A DNA stretch of 64,000 nt from Pseudomonadota bacterium (GCA_020161615.1 JAIUPD010000001.1:1-64000); one strand, 5' to 3'; positions 19,699-28,391 are shown, counted from the first letter of the stretch. The notes: generated by a model from the letters alone, not told the origin. Numbers and translations are program-made.

Positions 19699-20087
19699 GT
19701 GCCGAACTCGCCGCCCTTTCGGCCGTCGCGCTGGTGCATTTCGCCACGATCTTCGTGGCGCAACGCTTTCTCACGCGCGACATCGGCCGCGACGGCAACG
19801 CCGGCACGCGCGAGAATCTCGACGACCGGCTTTCGCCGATCAGCCTGCGCCTGCGCCGGGCGAACGCCAATTTCACCGAGAATGTCGGCCCCTTCATCAT
19901 CGCCGTGCTGGTCGTGGTGCTGGCGGGCAAGACCTCGACCCTGACTGCCGCCTTGGCCTGGGTCTATGTGGCGGTGCGGATCCTCTATGTGCCGGCCTAT
20001 GCCCTGGCCTGGGTGCCCTGGCGCTCGGTCATCTGGTTCGCGGGGTTCCTCGCCACGCTGGCGCTGCTGGTCCTGGGGCTGATCTGA
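19695..20087 (+). CDS. MAPEG family membrane protein (first of tandem pair)
   Basis: A 130-aa protein with about four hydrophobic helices and the MAPEG-type pattern RLRRANANFTENVGPFIIAVLVVVLAG...RILYVPAYALAWVPWRSVIW. The superfamily covers membrane-associated glutathione- and eicosanoid-related proteins, but bacterial members are mostly uncharacterised. It overlaps both neighbours by a few bases and is plainly paralogous to the next gene (shared ANANFTEN/MNNHFEG region and VPAYxxxWxPWRS motif). Confidence 0.85.
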   Translation: MSAELAALSAVALVHFATIFVAQRFLTRDIGRDGNAGTRENLDDRLSPISLRLRRANANFTENVGPFIIAVLVVVLAGKTSTLTAALAWVYVAVRILYVPAYALAWVPWRSVIWFAGFLATLALLVLGLI

Positions 20088-20479
20088 TGATGACGCCCGA
20101 ACTCACCGCGCTGGCGCTGGCGATCCTGTTGCAGGGCCTGCAATTCGCCGTCTTCTCGGTCACCGCGCAACGGCAGGTCGGCCGGCGCTACGCCGCTTCC
20201 CCTCGCGACGAGCCACGGCAGTTGACCGGCCTTGCCGGCCGTGCGCAGCGGGCGATGAACAACCATTTCGAGGGGCTCGTCATGTTCTCTGCCGCCGTGC
20301 TGGTGGTGGTGGCGGGCGGCCAGTCCTCGGACGTGACGCAGGCCGCGGCCTGGACCTATCTCGGCGCGCGCGTGCTCTACGTGCCTGCCTATCTGTTCGG
20401 CTGGACGCCCTGGCGTTCCGCCATCTGGTTCGTGGGGTTCCTCGCCACGATGCTGATGCTGATCGCGGCGCTGCTTTAG
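20087..20479 (+). CDS. MAPEG family membrane protein (second of tandem pair)
   Basis: A 130-aa, four-helix MAPEG paralogue of the preceding gene and of equal length. RAQRAMNNHFEGLVMFSAAVLVVV and RVLYVPAYLFGWTPWRSAIWFVGFLATM align with it. Its ATG uses the last A of the upstream stop. lpdA begins 45 bp after it, so the pair lies inside the suc-lpd transcription path. Confidence 0.85.
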   Translation: MMTPELTALALAILLQGLQFAVFSVTAQRQVGRRYAASPRDEPRQLTGLAGRAQRAMNNHFEGLVMFSAAVLVVVAGGQSSDVTQAAAWTYLGARVLYVPAYLFGWTPWRSAIWFVGFLATMLMLIAALL

Positions 20480-20524
20480 GCCGCCGCACCAAGGCCCCGC
20501 GGGGGCATACGGAAGGACGACATT

Positions 20525-21913
20525 ATGGCTGACTTCGACCTCATCGTTATCGGCGCGGGCCCCGGCGGCTATGTCTGCGCGATCCACGCGGCGCAGCTGG
20601 GCCTCAAGGTCGCCTGCGTCGAAGGGCGCGAGACGCTGGGCGGCACCTGCCTGAACGTCGGCTGCATCCCGTCGAAGGCGCTGCTGAACGCGACGCATCA
20701 GCTGCACGAGGTGCACGAGAATTTCGAGAAGATGGGCCTGATGGGCGGCGCGCCCAAGGTCGACTGGAAGAAGATGCAGGCCTACAAGCAGGATGTGGTG
20801 AACGGCAACACCAAGGGCATCGAATTCCTGTTCAAGAAGAACAAGGTGACCTGGCTGAAAGGCTGGGGCTCGATCCCCGGGGCCGGCAAGGTCAAGGTCG
20901 GCGACGAGGTGCATGGCGCGAAGAATATCGTCATCGCCACCGGCTCGGAAGCCGCCTCGCTGCCGGGCGTCGAGGTCGATGAGGAGGTGATCGTCACCTC
21001 GACCGGCGCGCTGGCGCTGGGCAAGATCCCGAAATCCGTGGTGGTGATCGGCGCGGGCGTCATCGGGCTGGAGATGGGCTCGGTCTACAAGCGCCTTGGC
21101 GCCGAGGTGACGGTGGTCGAATACCTCGACGCCATCACCCCCGGCATGGACGGCGAGGTCGCCAAGTCCTTCCAGAAGATCCTGACCAAACAGGGATTCA
21201 AGTTCATTCTCGGCGCCGCCGTGCAGAAGGCCGAGAAGGGCAAGGGCGGCGCCAAGGTCACCTACAAGCTGAAGAAGGACGACAGCGAGCATACGCTCGA
21301 GGCCGAGGTCGTGCTGGTCGCCACCGGACGCAAACCCTATACCGAAGGGCTGGGCCTGGCCGAGCTGGGCGTCGAGCTGGAAAAGCGCGGTCAGGTGAAG
21401 ATCGACGCGCATTGGGCGACCAATGTGAAGGGCATCTACGCCATCGGTGACGCCGTGGTCGGCCCGATGCTGGCCCACAAGGCCGAGGATGAGGGCATGG
21501 CCGTGGCCGAGGTGATCGCCGGCAAGCATGGGCATGTGAATTACGGCGTCATCCCGGGCGTGATCTACACCACGCCCGAGGTCGCCTCGGTCGGCCAGAC
21601 CGAAGAGCAGCTGAAAGAGGCAGGCCGCGCCTACAAGGTCGGCAAATTCCCCTTCATGGGCAACGCCCGGGCCAAGGCGGTGTTCCAAGCTGAGGGCTTC
21701 GTCAAGCTGCTGGCCGACAAGGAAACTGACCGGGTGCTGGGCTGCCACATCATCGGCCCGGGCGCGGGCGACCTGATCCACGAGATCTGCGTGGCGATGG
21801 AATTCGGCGCCTCGGCCCAGGATGTGGCGCTCACCTGCCACGCCCATCCGACCTATTCGGAAGCGGTGCGTGAGGCGGCATTGGCCTGCGGCGACGGCGC
21901 GATCCACGCCTGA
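20525..21913 (+). CDS. lpdA: Dihydrolipoyl dehydrogenase (E3)
   Basis: A 462-aa FAD/NAD flavoprotein reoxidising dihydrolipoyl groups of 2-oxoacid dehydrogenase complexes. [23 protein letters not shown] is the FAD motif, [16 protein letters not shown] the redox disulfide, [15 protein letters not shown] the NAD motif, and the C-terminal [15 protein letters not shown] carries the His-Glu pair. It is the only E3 in the window; pdhABC has none, so it may serve both complexes. AAGGACGACATT before the start supplies a weak ribosome site. Confidence 0.98.
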   Translation: MADFDLIVIGAGPGGYVCAIHAAQLGLKVACVEGRETLGGTCLNVGCIPSKALLNATHQLHEVHENFEKMGLMGGAPKVDWKKMQAYKQDVVNGNTKGIEFLFKKNKVTWLKGWGSIPGAGKVKVGDEVHGAKNIVIATGSEAASLPGVEVDEEVIVTSTGALALGKIPKSVVVIGAGVIGLEMGSVYKRLGAEVTVVEYLDAITPGMDGEVAKSFQKILTKQGFKFILGAAVQKAEKGKGGAKVTYKLKKDDSEHTLEAEVVLVATGRKPYTEGLGLAELGVELEKRGQVKIDAHWATNVKGIYAIGDAVVGPMLAHKAEDEGMAVAEVIAGKHGHVNYGVIPGVIYTTPEVASVGQTEEQLKEAGRAYKVGKFPFMGNARAKAVFQAEGFVKLLADKETDRVLGCHIIGPGAGDLIHEICVAMEFGASAQDVALTCHAHPTYSEAVREAALACGDGAIHA

Positions 21914-22009
21914 CGGGGGGTGCGGGGGGCCAAGGTCCGGCCGCGCCACGGGCGCGGCGTTCGCGGCTGAAACGCGCCACTGGCGCGTTTCCGAGACGCC
22001 GCTCACCCC

Positions 22010-22080
22010 CGCACCCCTTGCTCAAGGGGGTTTTCCACCCCCTTGAGGAACCCCCGAGGATATTTCTGGAACAAAGATAA
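22010..22080. repeat. Intergenic mosaic repeat with hairpin and CCGAGGATATTT word
   Basis: After lpdA the sequence CTCAAGGGGG-TTTTCCA-CCCCCTTGAG (about 22021-22047) forms a hairpin of about 10 bp. CCCCCGAGGATATTT and an AACAAAGAT box follow at 22049-22077. Related blocks occur at 44895-44970 and 49455-49585, always between genes. The hairpin may end lpdA transcription; no gene is seen from 21914 to 22110. Confidence 0.65.
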
Positions 22081-22110
22081 AGGCGTGGCCCGTGGGTTGC
22101 GCCTTTCCCC

Positions 22111-23028
22111 TTACCAGGGCGTCGGATGGTCCGGGTGGCTTTGGCCGAAGACATTCTCCCGGTGCCAGCGCAGGTTGGCGGGATGGGGCCAGCATTGCGG
22201 ATCGGCGGGCAGGCGGAGTTTGCCGCCGGGCTGGATCAGGCGGTCGGCGACCTCGGACGGGACCTTGTTGCGCGACACCAGGATCGTCAGATCCTCGGCA
22301 ACGGACACGAGGCCCCGGTCGAACATCCAATGGAGGGTTCCCGACAGGGCCAGGCCGTTGCGAACGGAATCGCTGCCCTGGTGCTCGACCGGGCGGATAT
22401 GCGCCGCCTGCACCTCGGGGCGGCCACCACCGTTCCGCAGGCGCAGGCCTGAAACGGCGCAGCGGTAATCATAGGCCTCCCTCACCTTGCGGCGGAACGC
22501 GACCTCGCGATAGGGACGACGGGTCAGGCGTTCGAGCACCGGGCGCTGGAAAGCCAGGGCGGGTTCGGCCAGGGCGACCTGCAAGGGGTCCCAGCGTTGG
22601 GCTTCGATCATCTCCAGATCCTCGGGCAGGCCGAGATCGACGATACGCGCAAAGTCGGCGTCGGATAGGCGGCGGACAGCAAGCTGGGTGGCGCCGCCGC
22701 GCCGGGGCGAGCCGTCGGTATCGGTCAGCGCGGTTTCGAGGGGACGGCCGTCGATGAGCCGGGGAACCTCGCGATCAAAGGGCAGGAAACTTCCCGGGGC
22801 GATCAGGGCGAGATAGCGACCCTCGGCGCCGGGCTTCGGGATGACCTGCTGAAGGCGTGCGGTCGCGAAATAGCCGCGGGGCCCGGCCTTGACGGGTTCG
22901 TAATAGATCACCCAATCGCCGACAGCCTCCTGCACCGCCTTCAGATAGGGGCGGGGGAAGTCATAGACGGAATCGGGCTCGTCGTCATAGATCGAGTCCG
23001 CCTTGTGCATCAGAACCAGCTTGACCAT
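22111..23028 (-). CDS. HNH endonuclease with PUA/EVE-like N-terminal region
   Basis: A 305-aa protein. The C-terminal half is an HNH_2-type nuclease: VREAYDYRCAVSGLRLRNGG, then VQAAHIRPVEHQGSDSVRNGLALSGTLHWMFDRGLVSV, giving the expected His, Asn and His. The N-terminal half (VGDWVIYYEPVKAGPRGYFATARLQQV, YLALIAPGSFLPFD) looks like a PUA/EVE/SRA-type barrel, the kind of module that reads modified bases; this is inferred from pattern only. Together they suggest a type IV-like nuclease cutting modified DNA. ATG 23028 lies in a 32-bp palindrome; an in-frame ATG at 23046 is also inside it. No methyltransferase neighbours it. Confidence 0.75.
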   Translation of the reverse strand: MVKLVLMHKADSIYDDEPDSVYDFPRPYLKAVQEAVGDWVIYYEPVKAGPRGYFATARLQQVIPKPGAEGRYLALIAPGSFLPFDREVPRLIDGRPLETALTDTDGSPRRGGATQLAVRRLSDADFARIVDLGLPEDLEMIEAQRWDPLQVALAEPALAFQRPVLERLTRRPYREVAFRRKVREAYDYRCAVSGLRLRNGGGRPEVQAAHIRPVEHQGSDSVRNGLALSGTLHWMFDRGLVSVAEDLTILVSRNKVPSEVADRLIQPGGKLRLPADPQCWPHPANLRWHRENVFGQSHPDHPTPW

Positions 23029-23056
23029 GGGCGAAGGGAATTCCATTCGCCCATGG
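23025..23056. promoter_or_regulatory. 32-bp near-perfect palindrome over the HNH gene start
   Basis: CCATGGGCGAAGGGAA pairs with TTCCATTCGCCCATGG in 15 of 16 positions about the centre 23040/23041. Both candidate starts of the HNH gene (23046 and 23028) fall within it. There is no T-run after it, so it is more likely an operator or a translation-blocking hairpin than a terminator. Confidence 0.7.
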
Positions 23057-23077
23057 CTGGCAAGTCCTAAGTCAGCC

Positions 23078-24433
23078 TCAGAGCGCGCGGAAACCGGCGT
23101 CGAGGGCGGAGAGGATCACCTGCGCGTCGGCCGAGGTCAGGACCAGCGGCGGGGAGAGGATGATGTTCGCGCCCGAGACGCGGACCATTGCCCCCGCCTG
23201 GTAGGCGGCGGTCTGGATCTTGCCCGCCACCGCCTTGTCGGGCGCGGCCTTGGTCGCGCGGTCCGAGACCAGCTCCAGCGCCAGCATCAGACCGTGCCCG
23301 CCCCGCACATCGCCGATCACCTCGTATGTCTCCTGCAGCGCCTTCAGCCCGGCGTAAAGTTCCTGCCCCCGCGCGGCGGCATTCTCGGCCACGTTCAGGC
23401 GCCGGGTCTCGGCCAGGCACGCCAGCGCGGCGGCGGCGCCGACCGGGTGGCCGGAATAGGTATAGCCATGGCCGATGGCGGCGCGGCCGGTCTCGTCCTT
23501 CTCGAAGACCTCGGCCACGTGGTCGGCGATCATCACCGCGCCGAAGGGGAAGTACCCGTTGGTGATGGCCTTGGCGGTGGCCATGAAATCGGGCTTCACC
23601 CCCCAGAGGCGCGAGCCGGACCAGGCGCCGGTGCGGCCGAAGGCGGTGATGACCTCGTCGGCAATGAGCAGGATGCCGTTCCGCCGGCAGATATCGGCCA
23701 CGCCGGGCATGAAGCTCTCATGCGGCGGGATCACGCCCCCCGCACCGAGGATCGGCTCCATGATGAAGGCGGCGATGGTGGCGGCGCCCTGGAAGGCGAT
23801 CTCGTCCTCGAGTTCCGCCAGGATCAGCTGCGCCAGCCGTGCCGGGTCGGTTTCGTTGAACGGGTTGCGATAGGGATAGGGGGCGGTGATGTGGTAGCAG
23901 CCGGGCAGCAGCGGCTCGTACATGGTGCGGAAATTGGCATTGCCATTGACCGAGGCGCCGCCGAAATGCGTCCCGTGATAGCCCTTCTTCAGGGACAGGA
24001 ATTTCACCCGCCCGGGCTCGCCCTTGATCTTGTGGTACTGGCGGGCGAGGCGCAGCGCGGTCTCCACGCTGTCGCCGCCGCCTGAGGTGTAGAAGGCGCG
24101 GCTCAGCCCGTCGGGCGCGAAGAAATCCTTCAGCTCCTCGGCCAGTTCGATGACCTTGTCGTTCGAGGTGCCGCGGAAGATCGAGTAATAGGGCAGGGTA
24201 TCGAGCTGCGCGGAAATCGCGTCCTTCACCGGCTGGCAGGAATAGCCGAGGTTGACGTTCCACAGGCCGCCCACGCCGTCCACGACCTGATGGCCGTCGA
24301 TGTCGGTGATCCTGACGCCCTCGGCCGCGGTGACGATGGTCGGCGGGTTCTTGTGGTGATCGGCCGGATGGGTCATCGGATGCCACAGGTGGCGCGCGTT
24401 GTTGGCCTTGAGGAAATTCTCGTCCTTGGGCAT
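23078..24433 (-). CDS. Class III aminotransferase (omega-amino acid:pyruvate type)
   Basis: A 451-aa PLP enzyme. NNARHLWHPMTHPADHHKNPP is the N-terminal stretch of the omega-transaminase group. SGGGDSVETALRLARQYHK binds PLP phosphate, LIADEVITAFGRTG contains the PLP-binding Asp, and FMATAKAITNGYFPFGAV holds the Schiff-base lysine at residue 288. Likely reaction: moving a terminal amino group to pyruvate; the substrate is not determinable. It follows the IclR gene, whose stop codon overlaps the AGGAG ribosome site of this gene, so they form an operon divergent from the transporter locus. Confidence 0.9.
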   Translation of the reverse strand: MPKDENFLKANNARHLWHPMTHPADHHKNPPTIVTAAEGVRITDIDGHQVVDGVGGLWNVNLGYSCQPVKDAISAQLDTLPYYSIFRGTSNDKVIELAEELKDFFAPDGLSRAFYTSGGGDSVETALRLARQYHKIKGEPGRVKFLSLKKGYHGTHFGGASVNGNANFRTMYEPLLPGCYHITAPYPYRNPFNETDPARLAQLILAELEDEIAFQGAATIAAFIMEPILGAGGVIPPHESFMPGVADICRRNGILLIADEVITAFGRTGAWSGSRLWGVKPDFMATAKAITNGYFPFGAVMIADHVAEVFEKDETGRAAIGHGYTYSGHPVGAAAALACLAETRRLNVAENAAARGQELYAGLKALQETYEVIGDVRGGHGLMLALELVSDRATKAAPDKAVAGKIQTAAYQAGAMVRVSGANIILSPPLVLTSADAQVILSALDAGFRAL

Positions 24434-24442
24434 CGGAAGCTC

Positions 24443-25213
24443 CTAATAGATGATGCGGTGATGGGCGGGAACCCGGCCGCCCAGACCCCGCGTCGCCTCG
24501 GCGGCGGCGGGGGCGAGGGCGGCGAGGATGCCGCGTTCATGGGGCTCGCTCACGCGCGAGGCGGGGGTGGCCACGGCCAGCGCCCCGCAGGCGAAACCGT
24601 CCGGGCCGAAGAGCGGCACGGCCAGGCCATAGACTTCGTCCTCGTAGGTCTGGTCGGCGACGGCAAAGCCGCGCGCGGCGGTGCGGGTCAGCATCGCGGC
24701 AAGGCTGTCGCGGGTCACGGGCGTGGTGCCGGTGATCGCGGACAGCTTGCGCCCCAGCACCCGGTCGCGCTGTTCGGGCCGGGCGAAGGCGGTGAAGGCG
24801 AGGCCCGAGGCGGTGGCATGGAGCGGCAGGGCCAGTCCCGGCTCGATATAGACGCGGTTGGCGCGGGTGGGCTCGACCACGCCGATATTGGCCAGATCCC
24901 GCCCCGACAACAGCGAGGCATGCGCGGTCTCGCCCGTGTCGCCCGCCAGCCGCTCCAGAATCGGGGTCAGCACGCGGGTGACCGGTTGCGCCGCCTCGCG
25001 CAGGCGGGCGAGGCGCAGGATTCCGGCGCCCAGACGCCAGCGCCGGTTCTCGGGGTTCTGCTCGACAAAGCCGCTTTCCGCCATGTCCTGCAGCATTCTG
25101 AGAACCGTCGCCTTGTCGATTCCCGAGAGCCGCGCGAGGTCGGACAGGCCGATCTCCGTCACCTTGTCGGTGAAGAAGTCCAGCAGTTTCAACGCTTTCT
25201 CGACTGTTCTCAT
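24443..25213 (-). CDS. IclR family transcriptional regulator
   Basis: A 256-aa regulator. The winged helix is at residues 1-65 (TVEKALKLLDFF, LSDLARLSGIDKATVLRMLQDMAESGFV), with an effector-binding IclR domain after it (GETAHASLLSGRDLANIG, ALPLHATASGLAFTAF, VADQTYEDEVYGLAVPLFG). ATG 25213 gives the normal family start; an in-frame ATG at 25246 adds 11 residues. It is transcribed away from tctC across a 129-bp gap and is the natural candidate to sense the catabolic substrate of this locus. Confidence 0.9.
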   Translation of the reverse strand: MRTVEKALKLLDFFTDKVTEIGLSDLARLSGIDKATVLRMLQDMAESGFVEQNPENRRWRLGAGILRLARLREAAQPVTRVLTPILERLAGDTGETAHASLLSGRDLANIGVVEPTRANRVYIEPGLALPLHATASGLAFTAFARPEQRDRVLGRKLSAITGTTPVTRDSLAAMLTRTAARGFAVADQTYEDEVYGLAVPLFGPDGFACGALAVATPASRVSEPHERGILAALAPAAAEATRGLGGRVPAHHRIIY

Positions 25214-25342
25214 GCAGGCCCCGCAAAGGGATCGGAAATCATTCATTGCGCTTGCAAGAAAAGTCTTGACCGAATCCACCCCGTCGCGCAAGCTAATTTT
25301 TGAAACGTCGGTGTAAATAATGAACCAACAAGGAGGCCAAGA
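25214..25342. promoter_or_regulatory. Divergent control region of the iclR and tct genes
   Basis: This 129-bp gap is AT-richer than its surroundings. TTGACC (25266-25271) followed after 18 bp by AAGCTA is a possible rightward promoter. A strong AAGGAGG lies 9 bp before the tctC ATG. No clean IclR palindrome was recognised. Confidence 0.35.
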
Positions 25343-26281
25343 ATGAAAATGCGCGTTTCCCTTGCCCTTGCGGCAGTTCTGGCGGTGCAAGCCGGTGCGG
25401 CGCTTGCCGAGTATCCCGAGGGTCCGGTGACCTTCCTGGTGCCCTGGCCGCCCGGGGATCTGGAGGACGTGCTGACCCGCATGATCGCCGAGGATTTCCA
25501 GGCGGCCTATGGCCAGCCCGCGGCGGTGCTGAACCGGCCCGGCGGTGGCGGCGGTCCCTTCCCGGGCGCGGTCGAAGTCGCGACCTCGTCCGCCGACGGC
25601 TCGGTCATCGGCTCCTTCGTGATCGGTGTGCCGGTGGTGGGTCCGCAGATCGGCATTCCCGAGCTGAACCCGAACCCCTTCACCCCGGTCGGGATCTTCC
25701 TCACCTATCCCTTCGTGCTGGCGACCTCGGGCGATGCCGAGTTCCAGACCATGCAGGAACTGGCGGCCTATGCGCAGGATAACGAGGTGCTGCTGGGCCA
25801 TTTCGGCGCCCAGCTGACGCCGACGCAGGTCAGCTTCGCCCTGGCGCATGAGATGGGTTTCGCCTGGGGCGCCGATGCCGCCTATGATGCGCTCGATTGC
25901 AACACGCTGGCCTCGGGCGACGTGGATGTGATCAACACCACCATCCAGCTGATCATGCCCTGCCTCGAGGATGTGACGATCCTGGCCGCGGTCACCGGCG
26001 AGCGTCTCCCGCTGGCGCCCGACGCGCCCACCGTGGGCGAACTCGCGCCCGATCTGGCAATCTCGCTCTGGAACGGGCTTTTCGTCCCGAACGGCACCCC
26101 GCAGGAGGTGATCGACCGCATCGCCGAGGTGGCACAAGCGACCATCGCCAGCGAGCGCGCCCAGACCTTCGCCGCCGAGACCGGGGCGCAGATCTATTGG
26201 CAGGACACCGCCGCCGCCACCGCCCAGATCGACGGTGATATCGCCACCATGGGGCGGATCGCCGAGATCACCGGCCAGTGA
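25343..26281 (+). CDS. Tripartite tricarboxylate transporter substrate-binding protein (TctC-like)
   Basis: A 312-aa periplasmic binding protein with signal peptide MKMRVSLALAAVLAVQAGAALA. YPEGPVTFLVPWPPGDLEDVLTRMIAEDFQ and AVLNRPGGGGGPFPGAVEVATSSADG match the Bug/TctC family, and SLWNGLFVPNGTPQEVIDRIAEV is the typical C-terminal motif. It captures a small anionic or zwitterionic solute for TctAB. It carries two cysteines (DALDCNTL and IMPCLED) that may pair. Ribosome site AAGGAGG. A terminator-like hairpin follows its stop, suggesting it is made in excess over TctAB. Confidence 0.9.
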   Translation: MKMRVSLALAAVLAVQAGAALAEYPEGPVTFLVPWPPGDLEDVLTRMIAEDFQAAYGQPAAVLNRPGGGGGPFPGAVEVATSSADGSVIGSFVIGVPVVGPQIGIPELNPNPFTPVGIFLTYPFVLATSGDAEFQTMQELAAYAQDNEVLLGHFGAQLTPTQVSFALAHEMGFAWGADAAYDALDCNTLASGDVDVINTTIQLIMPCLEDVTILAAVTGERLPLAPDAPTVGELAPDLAISLWNGLFVPNGTPQEVIDRIAEVAQATIASERAQTFAAETGAQIYWQDTAAATAQIDGDIATMGRIAEITGQ

Positions 26282-26287
26282 CCCGAT

Positions 26288-26316
26288 GGCCCCGGCGCAA
26301 TCCGCCGGGGCCTTTT
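26288..26316 (+). terminator. Stem-loop with T-run between tctC and tctB
   Basis: GGCCCCGGCG (26288-26297), loop CAATC, CGCCGGGGCC (26303-26312), then TTTT. The 10-bp stem is perfect. The T-run is short, so partial read-through into tctB is expected. Confidence 0.7.
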
Positions 26317-26330
26317 CCTGCGAGGGGCCC

Positions 26331-26882
26331 ATGAGCGACGACAACGCGCACGACCTGTCCGACCTGACCCATCCGCCGCACCATCGCGCCGAAATCGTCT
26401 TTGCCGTGGCCTCGTTCCTGGTGGCGCTGCTGCTGGCCGCGCTCTGGTCGACCGAGACGCGATGGATCGACGGCCAGCCCTGGAGCCGCCAGCCCGGCCT
26501 CTGGCCGCTGATCGCCGTGGTGGGGATGCTGGTTTTCGGCGCGGGCGAATTGATCGCCTGCCTGATCCGCAACCTGCGCCGGGGCGGGGGCGATGTGGCG
26601 GCCGAACTGGGGCTCTGGCTCAGGGCCGGGGAATACGTCCTTTGGTTCATGGCCTATGTGCTGATCACGCCGCGGCTGGGCTATCTGCCGACGACGCTGG
26701 TCTTCACCACGCTTCTTGCGTTCCGGCTGGGCTATCGCGGCCACGTTCTGGCGCTGGCACCGCTGATGGGCCTGTTGATCGTCGTCGCCTTCAAGGCCTT
26801 TCTGGCCGTGCGTATCCCAGGGGGCGCGGTCTATGACCTGCTGCCGCAGGGCCTGCGCAACTTCCTTGTCCTCTATCTCTGA
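26331..26882 (+). CDS. Tripartite tricarboxylate transporter small membrane subunit (TctB-like)
   Basis: A 183-aa protein with about four membrane helices (AEIVFAVASFLVALLLAALW, PLIAVVGMLVFGAGELIACL, YVLWFMAYVLITPRLGYLPTTLVFTTLLAFRLG, LAPLMGLLIVVAFKAFL). LGYLPTTLVFTTLLAFRLGYR is typical of TctB. ATG 26331 follows GAGGGGCCC and the hairpin, which rules out the in-frame upstream start at 26235 inside tctC. It works with TctA as the membrane part of a cation-driven importer. Confidence 0.88.
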   Translation: MSDDNAHDLSDLTHPPHHRAEIVFAVASFLVALLLAALWSTETRWIDGQPWSRQPGLWPLIAVVGMLVFGAGELIACLIRNLRRGGGDVAAELGLWLRAGEYVLWFMAYVLITPRLGYLPTTLVFTTLLAFRLGYRGHVLALAPLMGLLIVVAFKAFLAVRIPGGAVYDLLPQGLRNFLVLYL

Positions 26883-26894
26883 GGGGCTTCCGCC

Positions 26895-28391
26895 TTGGAT
26901 ACTTTCCTCTCTGCGCTGACCATCGTCTCGCGCTGGGACGTGATCGCGGCGCTGATCGCGGGGTCGGTCGGCGGCGTCATCATCGGCGCCATCCCGGGCG
27001 TCGGCCCGGCCGTCGCCATCGCCATCCTCCTGCCCGCGACCTTCGGCATGGAGCCGATCGTCGGCCTGACGCTGCTGCTGGGTATCTACGGATCGGCGCT
27101 GTTCGGCGGCTCGATCCCGTCGATCCTGATCAACACCCCCGGCACGCCGGTCAATGCGCTGACCACCTATGACGGCTTCCCGATGACCAAGCAGGGGCAG
27201 GCGCCGCGCGCGCTGGGCCTGAGCTTCGGCGCGTCCTTCTTCGGCGGGATCTTCGCGGTCATCGCCCTGGTGTTGCTGTCGCCGGTGCTGGCCCGGGTCG
27301 CGCCGATGTTCGGCTCGCGCGAGATCTTCCTCGCGGCCTTCCTGGGCTGCGTGCTGGTGGTCGTGGCGCATCGCGGGCAATCGCTGGCGGCGGGCGCGCT
27401 GTTGATGTTCGGCCTTTTCCTGAACACGATCGGGATGGAGGCCAACAATTACACCCGCCGCTTCACCCTCGACCTCAACTTCCTCGATCAGGGGGTCAAT
27501 CTGATCGTCGTGGTGCTGGGCCTCTTCGCCGTGTCACAGGCCTTTGTCCTGCTGGCCGGCAAGGACGACATGGAGGCCGCGCCCGACATCAAGGGCAATG
27601 TCCTGGGCGGCGTGCTGGAGGTCTTCCGCCACAAGCGGGTCGCCACGGCGGGGTCCCTGTCGGGGACGATCATGGGGATCATCCCGGGGGTGGGCGAATT
27701 CACCTCGCAATTCCTCAGCTATTCCTACGCGCGGGCCACGTCGAAGGCCCCGGGGCTTTTCGGCAAGGGCAGCCCGGAGGGGCTGGTCGCCTCCGAATCC
27801 GCGAACAATTCCGTCCCGCCCGCCGCCATGGTGCCGCTGCTGGCGCTGGGTATCCCGGGCGAGGCGCTGACGGCGATGATGCTGTCCGTTTTCTACGTCC
27901 ATAACGTCATCCCCGGTCCAACGCTGTTCCGCGACCATATGGATTTCGTGATGGCGCTCTATATCTGCCTGGCGCTGCTGAACATCCTGGCGCTGGCCTT
28001 CCTGCTGGTGGCGACCCGGCCCCTGCTGCGGGTGCTGGTGATCCCGAACCGGTTCCTGGGCATGATGATCCTGACGCTCAGCTTCGTCGGGATCTATTCG
28101 CTCAGGAATTCGGCCATCGACTGCATGCTGGCGGCGGCGTTCGGGCTGTTGGGCGTGGTGCTGAAGCGGCTGAACCTGCCGTTGGTGCCGATCATCCTGG
28201 GCATGGTGCTGGGCGGGATCATGGAAGAGAAGTTCCGCACCTCGCTTCCCCGCATCCGCTCGCTTTACAACTGGATCGACCGGCCGGTGGCGATGGTCAT
28301 CTTCTGTCTCATCTGTATCGTATTGGCGCTGCACCTCTGGGGGCTGTGGCGGGACTGGAAAGGAAAACGCGATGGATCAGTCGAGCATTGA
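26895..28391 (+). CDS. Tripartite tricarboxylate transporter large permease (TctA-like)
   Basis: A 498-aa permease with about 12 helices. Two family signatures are clear: GSVGGVIIGAIPGVGPAVAIAILLP with LFGGSIPSILINTPGTP, and GTIMGIIPGVGEFTSQFLSY with VPLLALGIPGEALTAMML. Start is TTG 26895, 12 bp after the tctB stop with GAGG upstream. Its last 20 bp overlap the aldehyde dehydrogenase gene, showing operon structure. Confidence 0.92.
   Translation: MDTFLSALTIVSRWDVIAALIAGSVGGVIIGAIPGVGPAVAIAILLPATFGMEPIVGLTLLLGIYGSALFGGSIPSILINTPGTPVNALTTYDGFPMTKQGQAPRALGLSFGASFFGGIFAVIALVLLSPVLARVAPMFGSREIFLAAFLGCVLVVVAHRGQSLAAGALLMFGLFLNTIGMEANNYTRRFTLDLNFLDQGVNLIVVVLGLFAVSQAFVLLAGKDDMEAAPDIKGNVLGGVLEVFRHKRVATAGSLSGTIMGIIPGVGEFTSQFLSYSYARATSKAPGLFGKGSPEGLVASESANNSVPPAAMVPLLALGIPGEALTAMMLSVFYVHNVIPGPTLFRDHMDFVMALYICLALLNILALAFLLVATRPLLRVLVIPNRFLGMMILTLSFVGIYSLRNSAIDCMLAAAFGLLGVVLKRLNLPLVPIILGMVLGGIMEEKFRTSLPRIRSLYNWIDRPVAMVIFCLICIVLALHLWGLWRDWKGKRDGSVEH

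Noticed and set aside
23025-23056. Intrinsic terminator of the upstream aminotransferase gene
   Set aside because: The palindrome is strong but no T-run follows on the minus strand, and the next start codons lie inside it.
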